Below are positions 35,587 through 44,397 of a DNA stretch of 64,000 nt, piece by piece. The DNA comes from an uncultured Solobacterium sp. (lineage in GTDB: Bacteria; Bacillota_I; Bacilli_A; Erysipelotrichales; Erysipelotrichaceae), in contig CAMKTV010000002.1 of NCBI GenBank assembly GCA_946415785.1, positions 16,093 to 80,092 of the forward strand, given 5' to 3'. The translations under genes and the position numbers were made by a program. The notes under the pieces are model-generated. The model ran no database searches and was not told where the DNA came from. It worked only from the letters and a program-made list of their open reading frames with translations. How positions within the stretch are numbered: the first letter of the stretch is position 1; each line of letters starts with the position of its first letter.

Positions 35587-38500
35587 TTAGATAACTGAAC
35601 TATCTTTGAATTCTTTAGCAATTCTATCTAATAATAATTCATAATCTTCTGGTTCTGGTGCTGACATGATTACATCACGGATCTTCTTTTGAATGATTTC
35701 CATGATTGGATTATCAGCAGCAGGTACAGCATGCATTTCATCAATATAGAATTGATAATTACGTTCTAATAAAGTCAACTCATCAACTAAACGAGTACAC
35801 AAAACAAATTTAACGTCTTCTGGTTTTTCCCATTTAGTATATTCACCACGTAATACATCAATTACAGCATCTACCATTGAATCAAATTCAGCAACAAAAC
35901 GATCTGAATTTGGTAAAGAACAATAGAACGCTAAAGGTATTTCTAATATACTGTTAGGATTTTCAACGTAGCGTTTGCCATCATCTTCGATATTTTCTAA
36001 TTCTTTGTTTGCCTTATTTTGTTTGTATCTTGCTTCTTTATTCTTTCTAATCTCGCTTCTTAGCTCTTCTAGACTCTTTTGTGTTCCATCATAAATATTA
36101 TTTTTGTTTTTCTCATCAGAGCCAAGTAAAGCAAATAGGTCAAATGAAGCCATGTCTTTGAAGAATTCAGTATTTTCATAATTACAGTTCTTTGCAGCAC
36201 TTACTGCTTTTCTTAAAGATGCGATCTTATTGATGTCTTCTACAACTCTATAATTTACATATAAAGCTTCTAATATTTCATAGAATTCATCACACAATGT
36301 ACCATTTGGAACTTGAAGTTCTTCATCACGGTTGCTTGAATTTCTAAATGCATAAACATTCTTTCCGTTAGCAACATTTGATAATGGACGAAGTTGAATT
36401 GCTTTATGAATTAATCCATAAATAAATGCTTTGTGAACTTTCATAATAACTTGTTTTTGATAGTTAAAGTCTAGTTCAGGCATTTGTTTAATTGAATCCC
36501 ATGCTTTATCGATATGTGTTGAAACTGCAGCATTCTTTGTAGAATCAGGGCCAATTAAATTTGAGTATTCAACATAAGCTCTATGATATGTACCTGGTTT
36601 CTTTTCACCAGTTTCTGTCTTAAATGGAGCAGCAAATTTCTTCAATTTATCTGGTGTTAAATTGTATAACGCATTGAAGAAATGAATTTCATATTTAGAA
36701 ATTGTATCTACTGCTTCACCCTTAGGCATTAAGTCTCTTACACGAATTCTACGATTATCTAGTAATGATTTATTGAATGCACAAGCTTTGATTTCTCTTG
36801 ATTCTTCATTAGGCATTCTTTGAATTGATGGAGCAGCAATACGTGTTCCTTTTTCAATAACTTCAAAGATATGTCTCTTAACATCTTCGATAGTAACTTT
36901 TTCAAATACTTGTTCGCTGCCATCGTTTTCTTCACGTAAACGAATTCTTTCTTGTAAACGTTGTTCTAATTCAATAGCACCAATAATGTCGATATTGATA
37001 TCATCACACTTATCAGCAACGCTATCTCTAAAATAACCCATAAGAATATCATCAAAGATATTTACTCTGCGGTCTGCTTCAATTGATTCGCCGCCTGCTT
37101 TCTTTAACTCAATGTTAAATACAGCATTGTTTTTAACTGCATCAAAGATTCCTCCACTAATATCTGAGCTTAACATAGTTGTTTCTTTTTGAATCTTTTG
37201 TAAAGAGAATTTACTTAATTCTTTTAGAAGACTTTCAGTTGCACAAATATTAATAAATGAATCACCTTTTTGATATTTAAGTTCATCTACTAAATCAGTT
37301 TGGTTTCTATTTAAGTCTTTAACTTTAGCAGCAAATGTATTAAAGAAAGCTTCAAATTGAGCAGAGAATTCTTTTAGATATTCTAATGCTTTTTGATAAG
37401 CTGCAAAGTTTTCAACTAGCTTACGATAGTTCTCTATTGCTTTAAAATATGCAGGAACATCAGTATCAGCCTCATCATATATCTTTTTATAACCTTTTAG
37501 TTTTTGTCCTAATGTAGGTTCATTTTCTGATACTTCAGCTAGATTATCAATACCGATAATTTTTGTTTTAGAGAATTTTAAGTCATCATATTCTTTTTCT
37601 TGGAATGATCTAATTCTCTTTTCTGCTTCTTTGATTTCATTTTCTGCGCCACTTGTAACTCTCTCACTTAATTTATCTAATAAACGATATAAAGCAAAAC
37701 GAGTTGCACATGGATGGAAAACTTCTTTTTGAACATTCTTAATAAGTTGTTCAAAACTATAAGCATCTTCAATTGCAAGTGTTTTTCTTTCATTAGTAAA
37801 TACAGCTTCAACCCAACGAGCAGCAATCTTGCCAATGATAGGATTATTGTCGTCTTTACCTTTTTCTGCGATTTTCTTATGATATTGTTTTATCTTATAA
37901 ACTGCTTCGCTAATCTTCTTTTCAGCTGAGAAGCCGCTTGTTGCACGACTAGCAGCAGGTTCGTATAAATCTTTAATTCCACTGTCATTTAAAACTGCTT
38001 GATTGACAGCATCTTCAAACTTTTCCATGTAATCCTCAATTTTTGAATCAAAATCATTTAATTCATATGAGTTTACAAGGTCTTTTGAGAATGCGTCTGT
38101 TGCGTTTAGCATAGTATCACAGAACACTTTTCCATATGAATCCCATGTTGACATTGGAATACCACGTTTCTTTTGTTCTGCTTGATAAAGTTTAACTGCT
38201 TTATCATATTTAGTCCATTTAGTTGCTTCGCCTTCACCACCTATACTATCCATTGCTAAATCGTATGCTACATATTCAACAACTTTTTCGTATGGGTAAC
38301 GAATTACACCAGCACCAATGCCACCAAAACGATTACGTCCATAGTTGCCTGGTTTAGCCATTTCTTTAATGATATTGTCTTCTTCTGAGAAAGCCTTCTT
38401 TTGCATTGGACCTACGTTTTGTTCATATAGGGCTTGTGCTGCTTGTTTTTCATATTGGTTAGTACTTATCATTGTGCTATCTTCAGCATCTTGACCATCC

Positions 38501-39315
38501 ATTAAGAAACAGAAGTCCATTGGTAATAATGATAGAGATTTTAATCTATCTGAACCTGCAACTGGGAAATCTACATGTAAATTAGCATATTGTTTTAGAT
38601 CATCATCTAAATCAATAAAGCCTGAACCTTTCATCATGAAAGCGTTGATTTCTTTAATTGTTGCATAAGCATTTCTAGCTTGGCTATCTCTTTCTGTTTG
38701 TGATTCGATAACACTATCTAATGTTTCAGGAAGCAATAACAAACCACGAACTAACAAACTTGTATTAGGATATTTTTCTTTTACGTAATCACGAATATAC
38801 ATACTGATAGGTAAAGCAATACCTGAACCAGTACCACCTGATGCAGTTGTTGCAATAACAACACGCATTGTTTGTTTCATGGCTTTTCCTGTTTTACGGA
38901 AAAGGTCATCGATTGCATCATACAAAGGACGAATCTTACCAGTTTTAATTGTTGAGTTAAATGCTAATCTTGAAATAGCTCTAACTTGTCCTGCACCTTC
39001 AGAAACTGTTTTATCATACATAACAGCGTTCTTAGGGAACCATTTTTTACGAGCTTCTTCATCATAGTCAAGATAGCTTCCTACTGTTTGCGTATTTGAT
39101 GTTTGTACCCATCTAATAGCTGATCTTCCATTTGCAATGCCTGTTAAGTCATTAACATTGGTATCTAGACAAAGAAAATTAATATTTTCTTTTTCTTCTG
39201 GGGCACACATATCAGCTACTTTCTTTACAATACGTCCTCCAGTACCACCGACACCAACAAACAATGTTGGCGCAAGAACTTCATTTGGTTTTAACAATTC
39301 TTTTTTACTTTCCAT
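35587..39315 (-). CDS. Tubulin/FtsZ-superfamily protein (Tubulin_2-like), 1242 residues
   Basis: The N-terminal 220 residues carry the GTP-binding signature of the FtsZ/tubulin superfamily: first glycine loop F19-VGVGGTGGRI, NFLCLDTN around Asp51 in place of the FtsZ NTD, GAGQVRAISRLAFN near 107-120, and the T4 phosphate loop A158-S-GGTGSG165. It belongs with the 'tubulin-like domain' family (Pfam Tubulin_2), not with cell-division FtsZ, and lacks the FtsZ C-terminal tail. About 1000 more residues, mostly helical with coiled-coil potential, follow. Context with vWA and membrane proteins matches the FtsZ-like systems proposed by Makarova and Koonin for membrane remodelling. No function shown in any relative that I know of. 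Confidence 0.88.
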   Translation of the reverse strand: MESKKELLKPNEVLAPTLFVGVGGTGGRIVKKVADMCAPEEKENINFLCLDTNVNDLTGIANGRSAIRWVQTSNTQTVGSYLDYDEEARKKWFPKNAVMYDKTVSEGAGQVRAISRLAFNSTIKTGKIRPLYDAIDDLFRKTGKAMKQTMRVVIATTASGGTGSGIALPISMYIRDYVKEKYPNTSLLVRGLLLLPETLDSVIESQTERDSQARNAYATIKEINAFMMKGSGFIDLDDDLKQYANLHVDFPVAGSDRLKSLSLLPMDFCFLMDGQDAEDSTMISTNQYEKQAAQALYEQNVGPMQKKAFSEEDNIIKEMAKPGNYGRNRFGGIGAGVIRYPYEKVVEYVAYDLAMDSIGGEGEATKWTKYDKAVKLYQAEQKKRGIPMSTWDSYGKVFCDTMLNATDAFSKDLVNSYELNDFDSKIEDYMEKFEDAVNQAVLNDSGIKDLYEPAASRATSGFSAEKKISEAVYKIKQYHKKIAEKGKDDNNPIIGKIAARWVEAVFTNERKTLAIEDAYSFEQLIKNVQKEVFHPCATRFALYRLLDKLSERVTSGAENEIKEAEKRIRSFQEKEYDDLKFSKTKIIGIDNLAEVSENEPTLGQKLKGYKKIYDEADTDVPAYFKAIENYRKLVENFAAYQKALEYLKEFSAQFEAFFNTFAAKVKDLNRNQTDLVDELKYQKGDSFINICATESLLKELSKFSLQKIQKETTMLSSDISGGIFDAVKNNAVFNIELKKAGGESIEADRRVNIFDDILMGYFRDSVADKCDDINIDIIGAIELEQRLQERIRLREENDGSEQVFEKVTIEDVKRHIFEVIEKGTRIAAPSIQRMPNEESREIKACAFNKSLLDNRRIRVRDLMPKGEAVDTISKYEIHFFNALYNLTPDKLKKFAAPFKTETGEKKPGTYHRAYVEYSNLIGPDSTKNAAVSTHIDKAWDSIKQMPELDFNYQKQVIMKVHKAFIYGLIHKAIQLRPLSNVANGKNVYAFRNSSNRDEELQVPNGTLCDEFYEILEALYVNYRVVEDINKIASLRKAVSAAKNCNYENTEFFKDMASFDLFALLGSDEKNKNNIYDGTQKSLEELRSEIRKNKEARYKQNKANKELENIEDDGKRYVENPNSILEIPLAFYCSLPNSDRFVAEFDSMVDAVIDVLRGEYTKWEKPEDVKFVLCTRLVDELTLLERNYQFYIDEMHAVPAADNPIMEIIQKKIRDVIMSAPEPEDYELLLDRIAKEFKDSSVI

Positions 39316-39334
39316 AATAATTCTCCTTTGCTTA

Positions 39335-41521
39335 TTATTTTTTCTTAGCCAAACTTATCGTAGTATAGATGTTAAATTTTTCATCTCTATTATTACTTCT
39401 TTCGGTTCCTGACATTCTAATTTCAGTTTTATCTTTTATTTTGATTGTCTTCTTCAATAAATTTTCATCTACTGGTTCTAAGTTTCCAGTTTTTTTATTT
39501 ACTTTAAATGCAACATTGCCTATTTCAACATCGGTTATATTTCCCGCAACTCTTTTTATTGTGCCAGGTTTTGCAGCAAAGCTTCTATTTTTGTTACTTT
39601 TACGTAGATAGCTATCATCTCCAGGTTTAACAGATATTGTAAATACTTGTTTTTGACCTACTGGAGCTTCACCAGCTATTTTTAAGGTGTCTCCTTGACG
39701 TGTAGCATTTACGTTTAAACCAAGATCTTTTCTATTGAATGTTGCCTTATTGTCTTTTGTACGAATTTTTCTTGGATACACTTTTCGATGCAGCAACCAA
39801 ATCAATATAGCCAAAGCAAGTAGAGCAATACCAAAACGTTTTGCCCACTTTAACCATAAAGGCGTCTTGCTTAATGTGATGTGTAATAAATCATTTGCAT
39901 GTGCTTCTCTTTCGGCAAAATCTAAATAATCGGCATTTGCCTTGATTGTATATTTGCCTTCTTCCATCTCACCTTTTGATTCCAATTTTAATAGATATTG
40001 AGATTTAGATTCATTAGGTGTTAATTTAAATGGTAAACCTTGAGCATCTGCTGTTAATGTTATTGCAGCAAATTCTTCAGGACTTAATTTTTGTCCATCA
40101 ATTGTTAAATCTATTACGATTGCATCACTTTTATCTATATCACTAATTAAAATGTAGCTTTCATCAATAGACATTTTTAAGTTAAGTTTCCCAAGTGGTG
40201 AAGCTAATACTCTAATTCCGCCCGTTGGCCAACCAAAGTCTGCTGAATCTTTTGAAATAGTATAACCACTTAAATAAGTTACAGTTAGGTCAGCTTCAAA
40301 AGTATCATTCATTCTTAAAGCTACAGGAACTTCGCCATTGTATCCATCATGTTCAAAATTGGTTTTTTCACCATTTACTGTGTAACTGCCTTCATAATGT
40401 GGATTACCTAATAAATCTGAAGAAATCAATTGACCAGTTTTAGCATCTTTCATACCAAAACTAACTTTATAGTCACCTTCATATAAAGATGTTGGATCTA
40501 CATCGTTTCCATCAGAATCTGTAAAAATGAATTCTAGATCAGCATCTGGTTCATAATATATTTCAACACTTGAAGCAGTGCCGTTGTATTCAATATTATA
40601 GCTACCTGCTATGCAGTCTTTATAAGTAACCATCATTCCTTGTAAAGAAGTATCTGGATTGCTTGGATAATCTCCTGCTCCTTTTGTTGAATAACTGGTT
40701 TGTTGTGAATTAACAAGAGTTGGCATTTCTCCATTTGTTGTTAACTTTAAATCTGAAATGTTATCACCTTGTACAAAGACGATTAACTTTTTCATTGAAA
40801 TATCAAAATCTATTGTATTTCCTGAAACATGGTTTCTTGGAAGAACATCTCTACCAAAAACCAGATTACATAGTTCAGTTAGTGTTGATAAAACACCTTC
40901 AGAATTTACAACTTTCCTTTTAACAAAATATTCACTTTCTGCTGTAGCAGGAACACAAGCCTCTTGGCCAATGCCAAGATACATTACTGATATTTCTTTG
41001 CCAGCATTGTCTTGAACTCTTTTATCTAATTCAACCACTGTTCTTTCTTTTGATAAACCAACACCTTTTTTATTGAAGGTACCACCATCAGTAAGAACCA
41101 CTAAATATTTTTTATCAGCAACTGTTTTCTTTAATCCTTCAAGAGCGAAATCAATACTCTCGATTGGTGTTTTACCTGCATCTTTGGTAAAAATTTCACG
41201 TAAAGAAGATGCCTGTTTAGGGCTTGTCAATTTAAAAGGATTTTCCATGGAATATTCAGCGTTATTAACTTCCACTGGATGCATTGGGTATATTTCTAAG
41301 CTATCTCCATCATTAAGCATAGATGCAAATACTTCCATTGCATAGGTTGCTCTACACCACGCTTGATTGCCACCCATATACATTGATCCAGAGTTATCAA
41401 AAACTATCGCGATTGCACGTGATTGATTTGTTTTTGGTGATGCTTGTATTTTTGGGGAGCCAATTGTAACAATCAACATTATGGTAATTGCTGCAATAAA
41501 AACTTTTAAGACTTTTTTCAT
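39335..41521 (-). CDS. Exported vWA-domain protein with C-terminal membrane anchor
   Basis: A 728-residue protein. A signal sequence (about 1-28) is followed by a von Willebrand A domain with an intact MIDAS start, D42-N-S-G-S46 (DxSxS), and VVLTDGG near 150. Several beta-sandwich (Ig-like) modules fill about 240-560. A membrane segment at about 565-585 (FGIALLALAILIWLLHRKV) leads to a roughly 140-residue C-terminal domain that should be cytoplasmic. So the vWA and Ig-like part faces outside and the tail inside, where the tubulin-like protein, encoded 20 bases downstream, could meet it. Ligand unknown. Confidence 0.88.
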   Translation of the reverse strand: MKKVLKVFIAAITIMLIVTIGSPKIQASPKTNQSRAIAIVFDNSGSMYMGGNQAWCRATYAMEVFASMLNDGDSLEIYPMHPVEVNNAEYSMENPFKLTSPKQASSLREIFTKDAGKTPIESIDFALEGLKKTVADKKYLVVLTDGGTFNKKGVGLSKERTVVELDKRVQDNAGKEISVMYLGIGQEACVPATAESEYFVKRKVVNSEGVLSTLTELCNLVFGRDVLPRNHVSGNTIDFDISMKKLIVFVQGDNISDLKLTTNGEMPTLVNSQQTSYSTKGAGDYPSNPDTSLQGMMVTYKDCIAGSYNIEYNGTASSVEIYYEPDADLEFIFTDSDGNDVDPTSLYEGDYKVSFGMKDAKTGQLISSDLLGNPHYEGSYTVNGEKTNFEHDGYNGEVPVALRMNDTFEADLTVTYLSGYTISKDSADFGWPTGGIRVLASPLGKLNLKMSIDESYILISDIDKSDAIVIDLTIDGQKLSPEEFAAITLTADAQGLPFKLTPNESKSQYLLKLESKGEMEEGKYTIKANADYLDFAEREAHANDLLHITLSKTPLWLKWAKRFGIALLALAILIWLLHRKVYPRKIRTKDNKATFNRKDLGLNVNATRQGDTLKIAGEAPVGQKQVFTISVKPGDDSYLRKSNKNRSFAAKPGTIKRVAGNITDVEIGNVAFKVNKKTGNLEPVDENLLKKTIKIKDKTEIRMSGTERSNNRDEKFNIYTTISLAKKK

Positions 41522-41552
41522 ATCTTAAATCTCACATTTCTTAAATAGATTT

Positions 41553-41870
41553 TTATTGTTTTACAAATTCAGCGCCGTCTATAAATATGGATTTACCTTT
41601 TCTTTCAAAGCTCCAATCCCAATTAGTTTTTACGCCAAGCAAACTATATGTCACTGTCAGCTTATTATTTTCGATTTTATATTCGCCTTCAATATCAACG
41701 CCAAAAGCTGATACTACAATCGTGTTATCTCTATTAAATGTTATTGTTTGTTTAATGATTCCGTTATCATTAACATATGTTCCATTTAATTTTGTTTCAC
41801 ACGCAGAAAAAATGCACACTACAAAAAGTGCACTAATTAAAGTTATTAAAAACTTCTTGCAACAATTCAT
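41553..41870 (-). CDS. Small lipoprotein, lipocalin-like beta domain
   Basis: A 105-residue lipoprotein: signal peptide with the lipobox at FSAC (Cys24), then one small beta-barrel-like domain: LNGTYVNDNGIIKQTITFNR, GVDIEGEYKIENNKLTVTYS, ending IFIDGAEFVKQ. This resembles small extracellular domains such as DUF5640. It begins after GAGGGG and is the first gene downstream of the inverted-repeat segment at 41901-42124, 31 bases before the vWA gene, so it is likely the first gene of the tubulin/vWA operon. Function unknown. Confidence 0.8.
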   Translation of the reverse strand: MNCCKKFLITLISALFVVCIFSACETKLNGTYVNDNGIIKQTITFNRDNTIVVSAFGVDIEGEYKIENNKLTVTYSLLGVKTNWDWSFERKGKSIFIDGAEFVKQ

Positions 41871-41900
41871 CTTAACCCCTCACGTATTAGCATTTTGTAG

Positions 41901-42124
41901 CATAATTATTATTATGTTGTAAATTAATATAAATAATATATAAAGCCCTATTTATAAAAGGATAAAAACCTTAAAAATATTTATTTTTATAATGTTTTTC
42001 TAACAAGAGCTGTTATTTTAAAAATTTTCTAAAAATTAGTTTACAAAGAAAATCATAAATAATATAATTAAAACACTTTAAAAAAGGATTTTTTAGTATT
42101 TTTAGTTACATAATAATAATTATG
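41901..42124. other. Candidate invertible promoter segment (phase-variation switch)
   Basis: A 224-bp AT-rich segment bounded by exact inverted repeats: CATAATTATTATTATG at 41901-41916 and its reverse complement at 42109-42124 (one more base pair matches inward). Each repeat is itself built as CATAAT-4 bases-ATTATG, i.e. two inverted arms around an asymmetric spacer (TATT or AATA), the design of a tyrosine-recombinase core site. A tyrosine recombinase gene ends at the very next base. Inside lies a strong promoter (42040-42068) now facing right, away from the operon at 41870. Inversion would turn it to face the operon. Confidence 0.75.
42040..42068 (+). promoter_or_regulatory. Near-consensus promoter inside the inverted-repeat segment
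   Basis: TTTACA (42040-42045), 17-base spacer, TATAAT (42063-42068): five of six and six of six matches to the housekeeping consensus. In this orientation the only thing downstream is the antisense strand of the recombinase gene. If the segment were flipped, the -10 would map to 41957-41962 and a message would start near 41950, about 80 bases before the lipoprotein ATG. Confidence 0.8.
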
Positions 42125-42970
42125 TTATTCAATCATTTGCATCTTTTCCATATAACGTGCATGCTCTTTTCCTGTTGAAATAATATATATACGAGTTGTG
42201 TTGATATTGCTATGACCAAGAACATCTGCTAATTTGGCTATATCTCTTTCGATATTATAGAAAGCTCTCGCGAATAGGTGTCTAAGATTGTGAGGGAAAA
42301 CTTTGCTTGGATTTACATCTGCATCTATACATAGTTCTTTCATTTCTCTCCATATATAATTCCTACATATAGGTTTCCTATTTCTTGTAACAAAAATAGA
42401 TCCTGAAACTATTTTTTCTTTTGAAACATAATCCAAAAGTTTCTTTTGTAAATTATGGACAATAAAAATTGTGCGTGTTTTGCCTTTGCATGAAACTATT
42501 GCTTCTCCCCTGTTTATTGCTTCAACTGTTATATGTTGTAACTCACTTACTCTTATACCAGTTGCGCATATTGTCTGTATTATTAAAGATAAACGTTCAT
42601 TATGCTTTTCTAAAGCAGCTTTCACTAATCTTTTGTATTCGTCTTTTGTTAGTTCTTTTTCTTCTGGATAGAATATTTGCTGCTGTATTTTATAAGTTTT
42701 AACTTTTAGTTCATTCCAATTTAAATAATCAAACAAACTGTTTATGCTTGATAACATCGAGTTAATGCTTCTTATTGCATAATTACTTTCTTTTAGATTT
42801 TTCTTATATGCTATTACTAGTTCTTTATTTAAATCTTTTCTTTCAATATAATTAAAGAATTTTTTGATATCTCTGCTATATTTTTCAATAGTTGCACCAC
42901 TCTTTTCCTCTAAAATCAAATGCTTTTTAAACATTTCAATTTTAGATCTAGTTAAATTATAATAATTCAT
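42125..42970 (-). CDS. Tyrosine recombinase, probable invertase for the adjacent switch
   Basis: A 281-residue XerC/D-like recombinase with all catalytic residues: R140 (ATGIRVSEL), K164 (CKGKTR), H227-x-x-R230 (PHNLRH), H253 (LGHSN) and nucleophile Y262 (TTRIY). The N-terminal SAM-like core-binding domain (about 10-85) is present. It is a stand-alone gene with no phage genes nearby, and its stop codon touches the right inverted repeat of the 41901-42124 segment. This layout is like the recombinases that flip promoters in clostridia (for example RecV in Clostridioides difficile). Starts after AAAGGAG. Confidence 0.9.
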   Translation of the reverse strand: MNYYNLTRSKIEMFKKHLILEEKSGATIEKYSRDIKKFFNYIERKDLNKELVIAYKKNLKESNYAIRSINSMLSSINSLFDYLNWNELKVKTYKIQQQIFYPEEKELTKDEYKRLVKAALEKHNERLSLIIQTICATGIRVSELQHITVEAINRGEAIVSCKGKTRTIFIVHNLQKKLLDYVSKEKIVSGSIFVTRNRKPICRNYIWREMKELCIDADVNPSKVFPHNLRHLFARAFYNIERDIAKLADVLGHSNINTTRIYIISTGKEHARYMEKMQMIE

Positions 42971-43005
42971 TTGTTTTACTCCTTTCTAATAATATGAAAA
43001 CATAA

Positions 43006-43035
43006 AAAAGCTGAACTCGTGTGAATTCAGCTTTT
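43006..43035 (-). terminator. Terminator of the ribosomal protein supercluster
   Basis: AAAAGCTGAA...TTCAGCTTTT, a 10-bp stem with a 10-base loop, followed on the minus strand by further Ts (CTTTTTTATG). It lies just after rplQ. Leak through it may supply transcription of the recombinase gene, which has no clear promoter of its own. Confidence 0.85.
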
Positions 43036-43057
43036 CATTTTGAATATCAATTAATAA

Positions 43058-43414
43058 TTAAACTAATTCGATAGTTGCAACCTTAGCGTTATCGCCTCTT
43101 CTAATTGCAGTCTTAGTAACTCTAGTGTAGCCACCTTTTCTATCTGCATATTTAGGAGCAACTTCTTCAAATAATACTTGAACAGCAGTCTTGCCATCCT
43201 TATTTGAAACATTTCTTAAATAAGCGCTTGCTTGTCTTCTTGCAGCTAAATCATTCTTCTTAGCGACAGTGATTAATTTTTCAACCACGCCTCTTAATTC
43301 TTTAGCCTTCATCTCTGTAGTTTCAATCTTACCTCTTAAAACAAGTTCAGTAGCTAGGTTTCTAAGTAATGCTTTACGATGGTCGGCTGTACGACCTAAT
43401 TTACGATTTTTCAT
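43058..43414 (-). CDS. rplQ: 50S ribosomal protein L17
   Basis: 118 residues, normal bacterial length. The N-terminus [20 protein letters not shown] and the C-terminal [20 protein letters not shown] are L17 family hallmarks. L17 sits near the peptide exit tunnel. Last gene of the alpha operon, after rpoA, as in nearly all bacteria. Confidence 0.98.
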   Translation of the reverse strand: MKNRKLGRTADHRKALLRNLATELVLRGKIETTEMKAKELRGVVEKLITVAKKNDLAARRQASAYLRNVSNKDGKTAVQVLFEEVAPKYADRKGGYTRVTKTAIRRGDNAKVATIELV

Positions 43415-43423
43415 AAGCTCCTC

Positions 43424-44386
43424 CTACTCATAATTATTCTTGAATGATAGACCAAGCTCATTAAGTTTTTCTTTAACTTCCTTAAGTGATTTCTTACCTA
43501 AGTTTCTTACATGAGCCATGTCATCTTCGGTCTTTTGTGTTAATTCTTCAACTGTAGAGATACCAGCTCTCTTTAAACAGTTATAAGATCTAACAGTTAA
43601 ATCTAAATCTTCAATTGACATATTAACTGCTTTCTTATTGAATTCATGAACATTTTCTTCCATTAATGAATCCATATCAGAAACGATAGTGTCAACTTCA
43701 GTTAATAATTCAAAGTGTGAAATCAAGATCTTTGATGCTAAAGCAATTGATTCTTTTGGATTGATTGAGCCATCAGTCCAAATTTCAATTGTTAGTTCAT
43801 CATATTTAGCGCTTTGGCCAACACGAGTTGATTCAACTTCATAATTAATTTTTGTTACTGGTGTATAGATAGCATCTGTATAGATAGTACCGATACCTTG
43901 AGATGAACCTTGATATAAAGCCTTGTTTTCATCTGCAGAAACATAGCCTCTACCATTTCTTGCCATAAGTTCCATATTTAATGAACCGCCTTCATCTAGA
44001 TGAGCGATTTCAAGTTCAGGATTTAAGATTTCTACACCACCTGGTAAGATAATGTCTTTTGCCTTAACTGTGCATGGTCCTTTAGCAGAAATTCTTAATG
44101 TATAAACATCATCATCCATAATTGAGAAGATTAATGATTTAATATTAAGAATCATTAATGTTACATCTTCTTTAACACCTTTGATTGATGAGAATTCATG
44201 ATAAACGCCATCAATCTTAATTGAATATACTGCGCCACCTGGTAATGATGACAACATAACTCTTCGTAATGCATTTCCAAGAGTTGTGCCATATCCTCTC
44301 TCTAAAGGTGAAATAACAAATTTTCCATAGTTATCAGATTCAACATATTCTGCAATTTTAAATTTTGGACGTTCAAATTTTTGCAT
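43424..44386 (-). CDS. rpoA: RNA polymerase alpha subunit
   Basis: 320 residues: N-terminal dimerisation and assembly domain (ISPLERGYGTTLGNALRRVML, with the ISPLERGYG motif) and a C-terminal domain (about 250-310; LDLTVRSYNCLKRAGISTVE, then VRNLGKKSLKEV) that binds UP elements and activators. The subunit nucleates assembly of RNA polymerase. Start ATG follows AGGAGG. Placed between rpsK and rplQ. Confidence 0.98.
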   Translation of the reverse strand: MQKFERPKFKIAEYVESDNYGKFVISPLERGYGTTLGNALRRVMLSSLPGGAVYSIKIDGVYHEFSSIKGVKEDVTLMILNIKSLIFSIMDDDVYTLRISAKGPCTVKAKDIILPGGVEILNPELEIAHLDEGGSLNMELMARNGRGYVSADENKALYQGSSQGIGTIYTDAIYTPVTKINYEVESTRVGQSAKYDELTIEIWTDGSINPKESIALASKILISHFELLTEVDTIVSDMDSLMEENVHEFNKKAVNMSIEDLDLTVRSYNCLKRAGISTVEELTQKTEDDMAHVRNLGKKSLKEVKEKLNELGLSFKNNYE

Positions 44387-44397
44387 ATATTTCCTCC

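Noticed and set aside
35587-39315. Cell-division FtsZ for the tubulin-like protein
   Set aside because: Length, the missing FtsZ C-terminal tail and the vWA/membrane neighbours do not fit; ftsA and other division genes are absent.
41988-41993. A second TATAAT inside the invertible segment
   Set aside because: There is no -35-like sequence 15-19 bases upstream, so it is probably chance in AT-rich DNA.
41917-42108. A promoter already facing the vWA operon in this orientation
   Set aside because: A minus-strand search found no pair of -35 and -10 boxes at normal spacing; only AT-rich half matches.
42125-42970. Prophage or integrative-element integrase
   Set aside because: No phage, excisionase or conjugation genes and no tRNA target nearby; the adjoining inverted repeats fit a DNA inversion role better.
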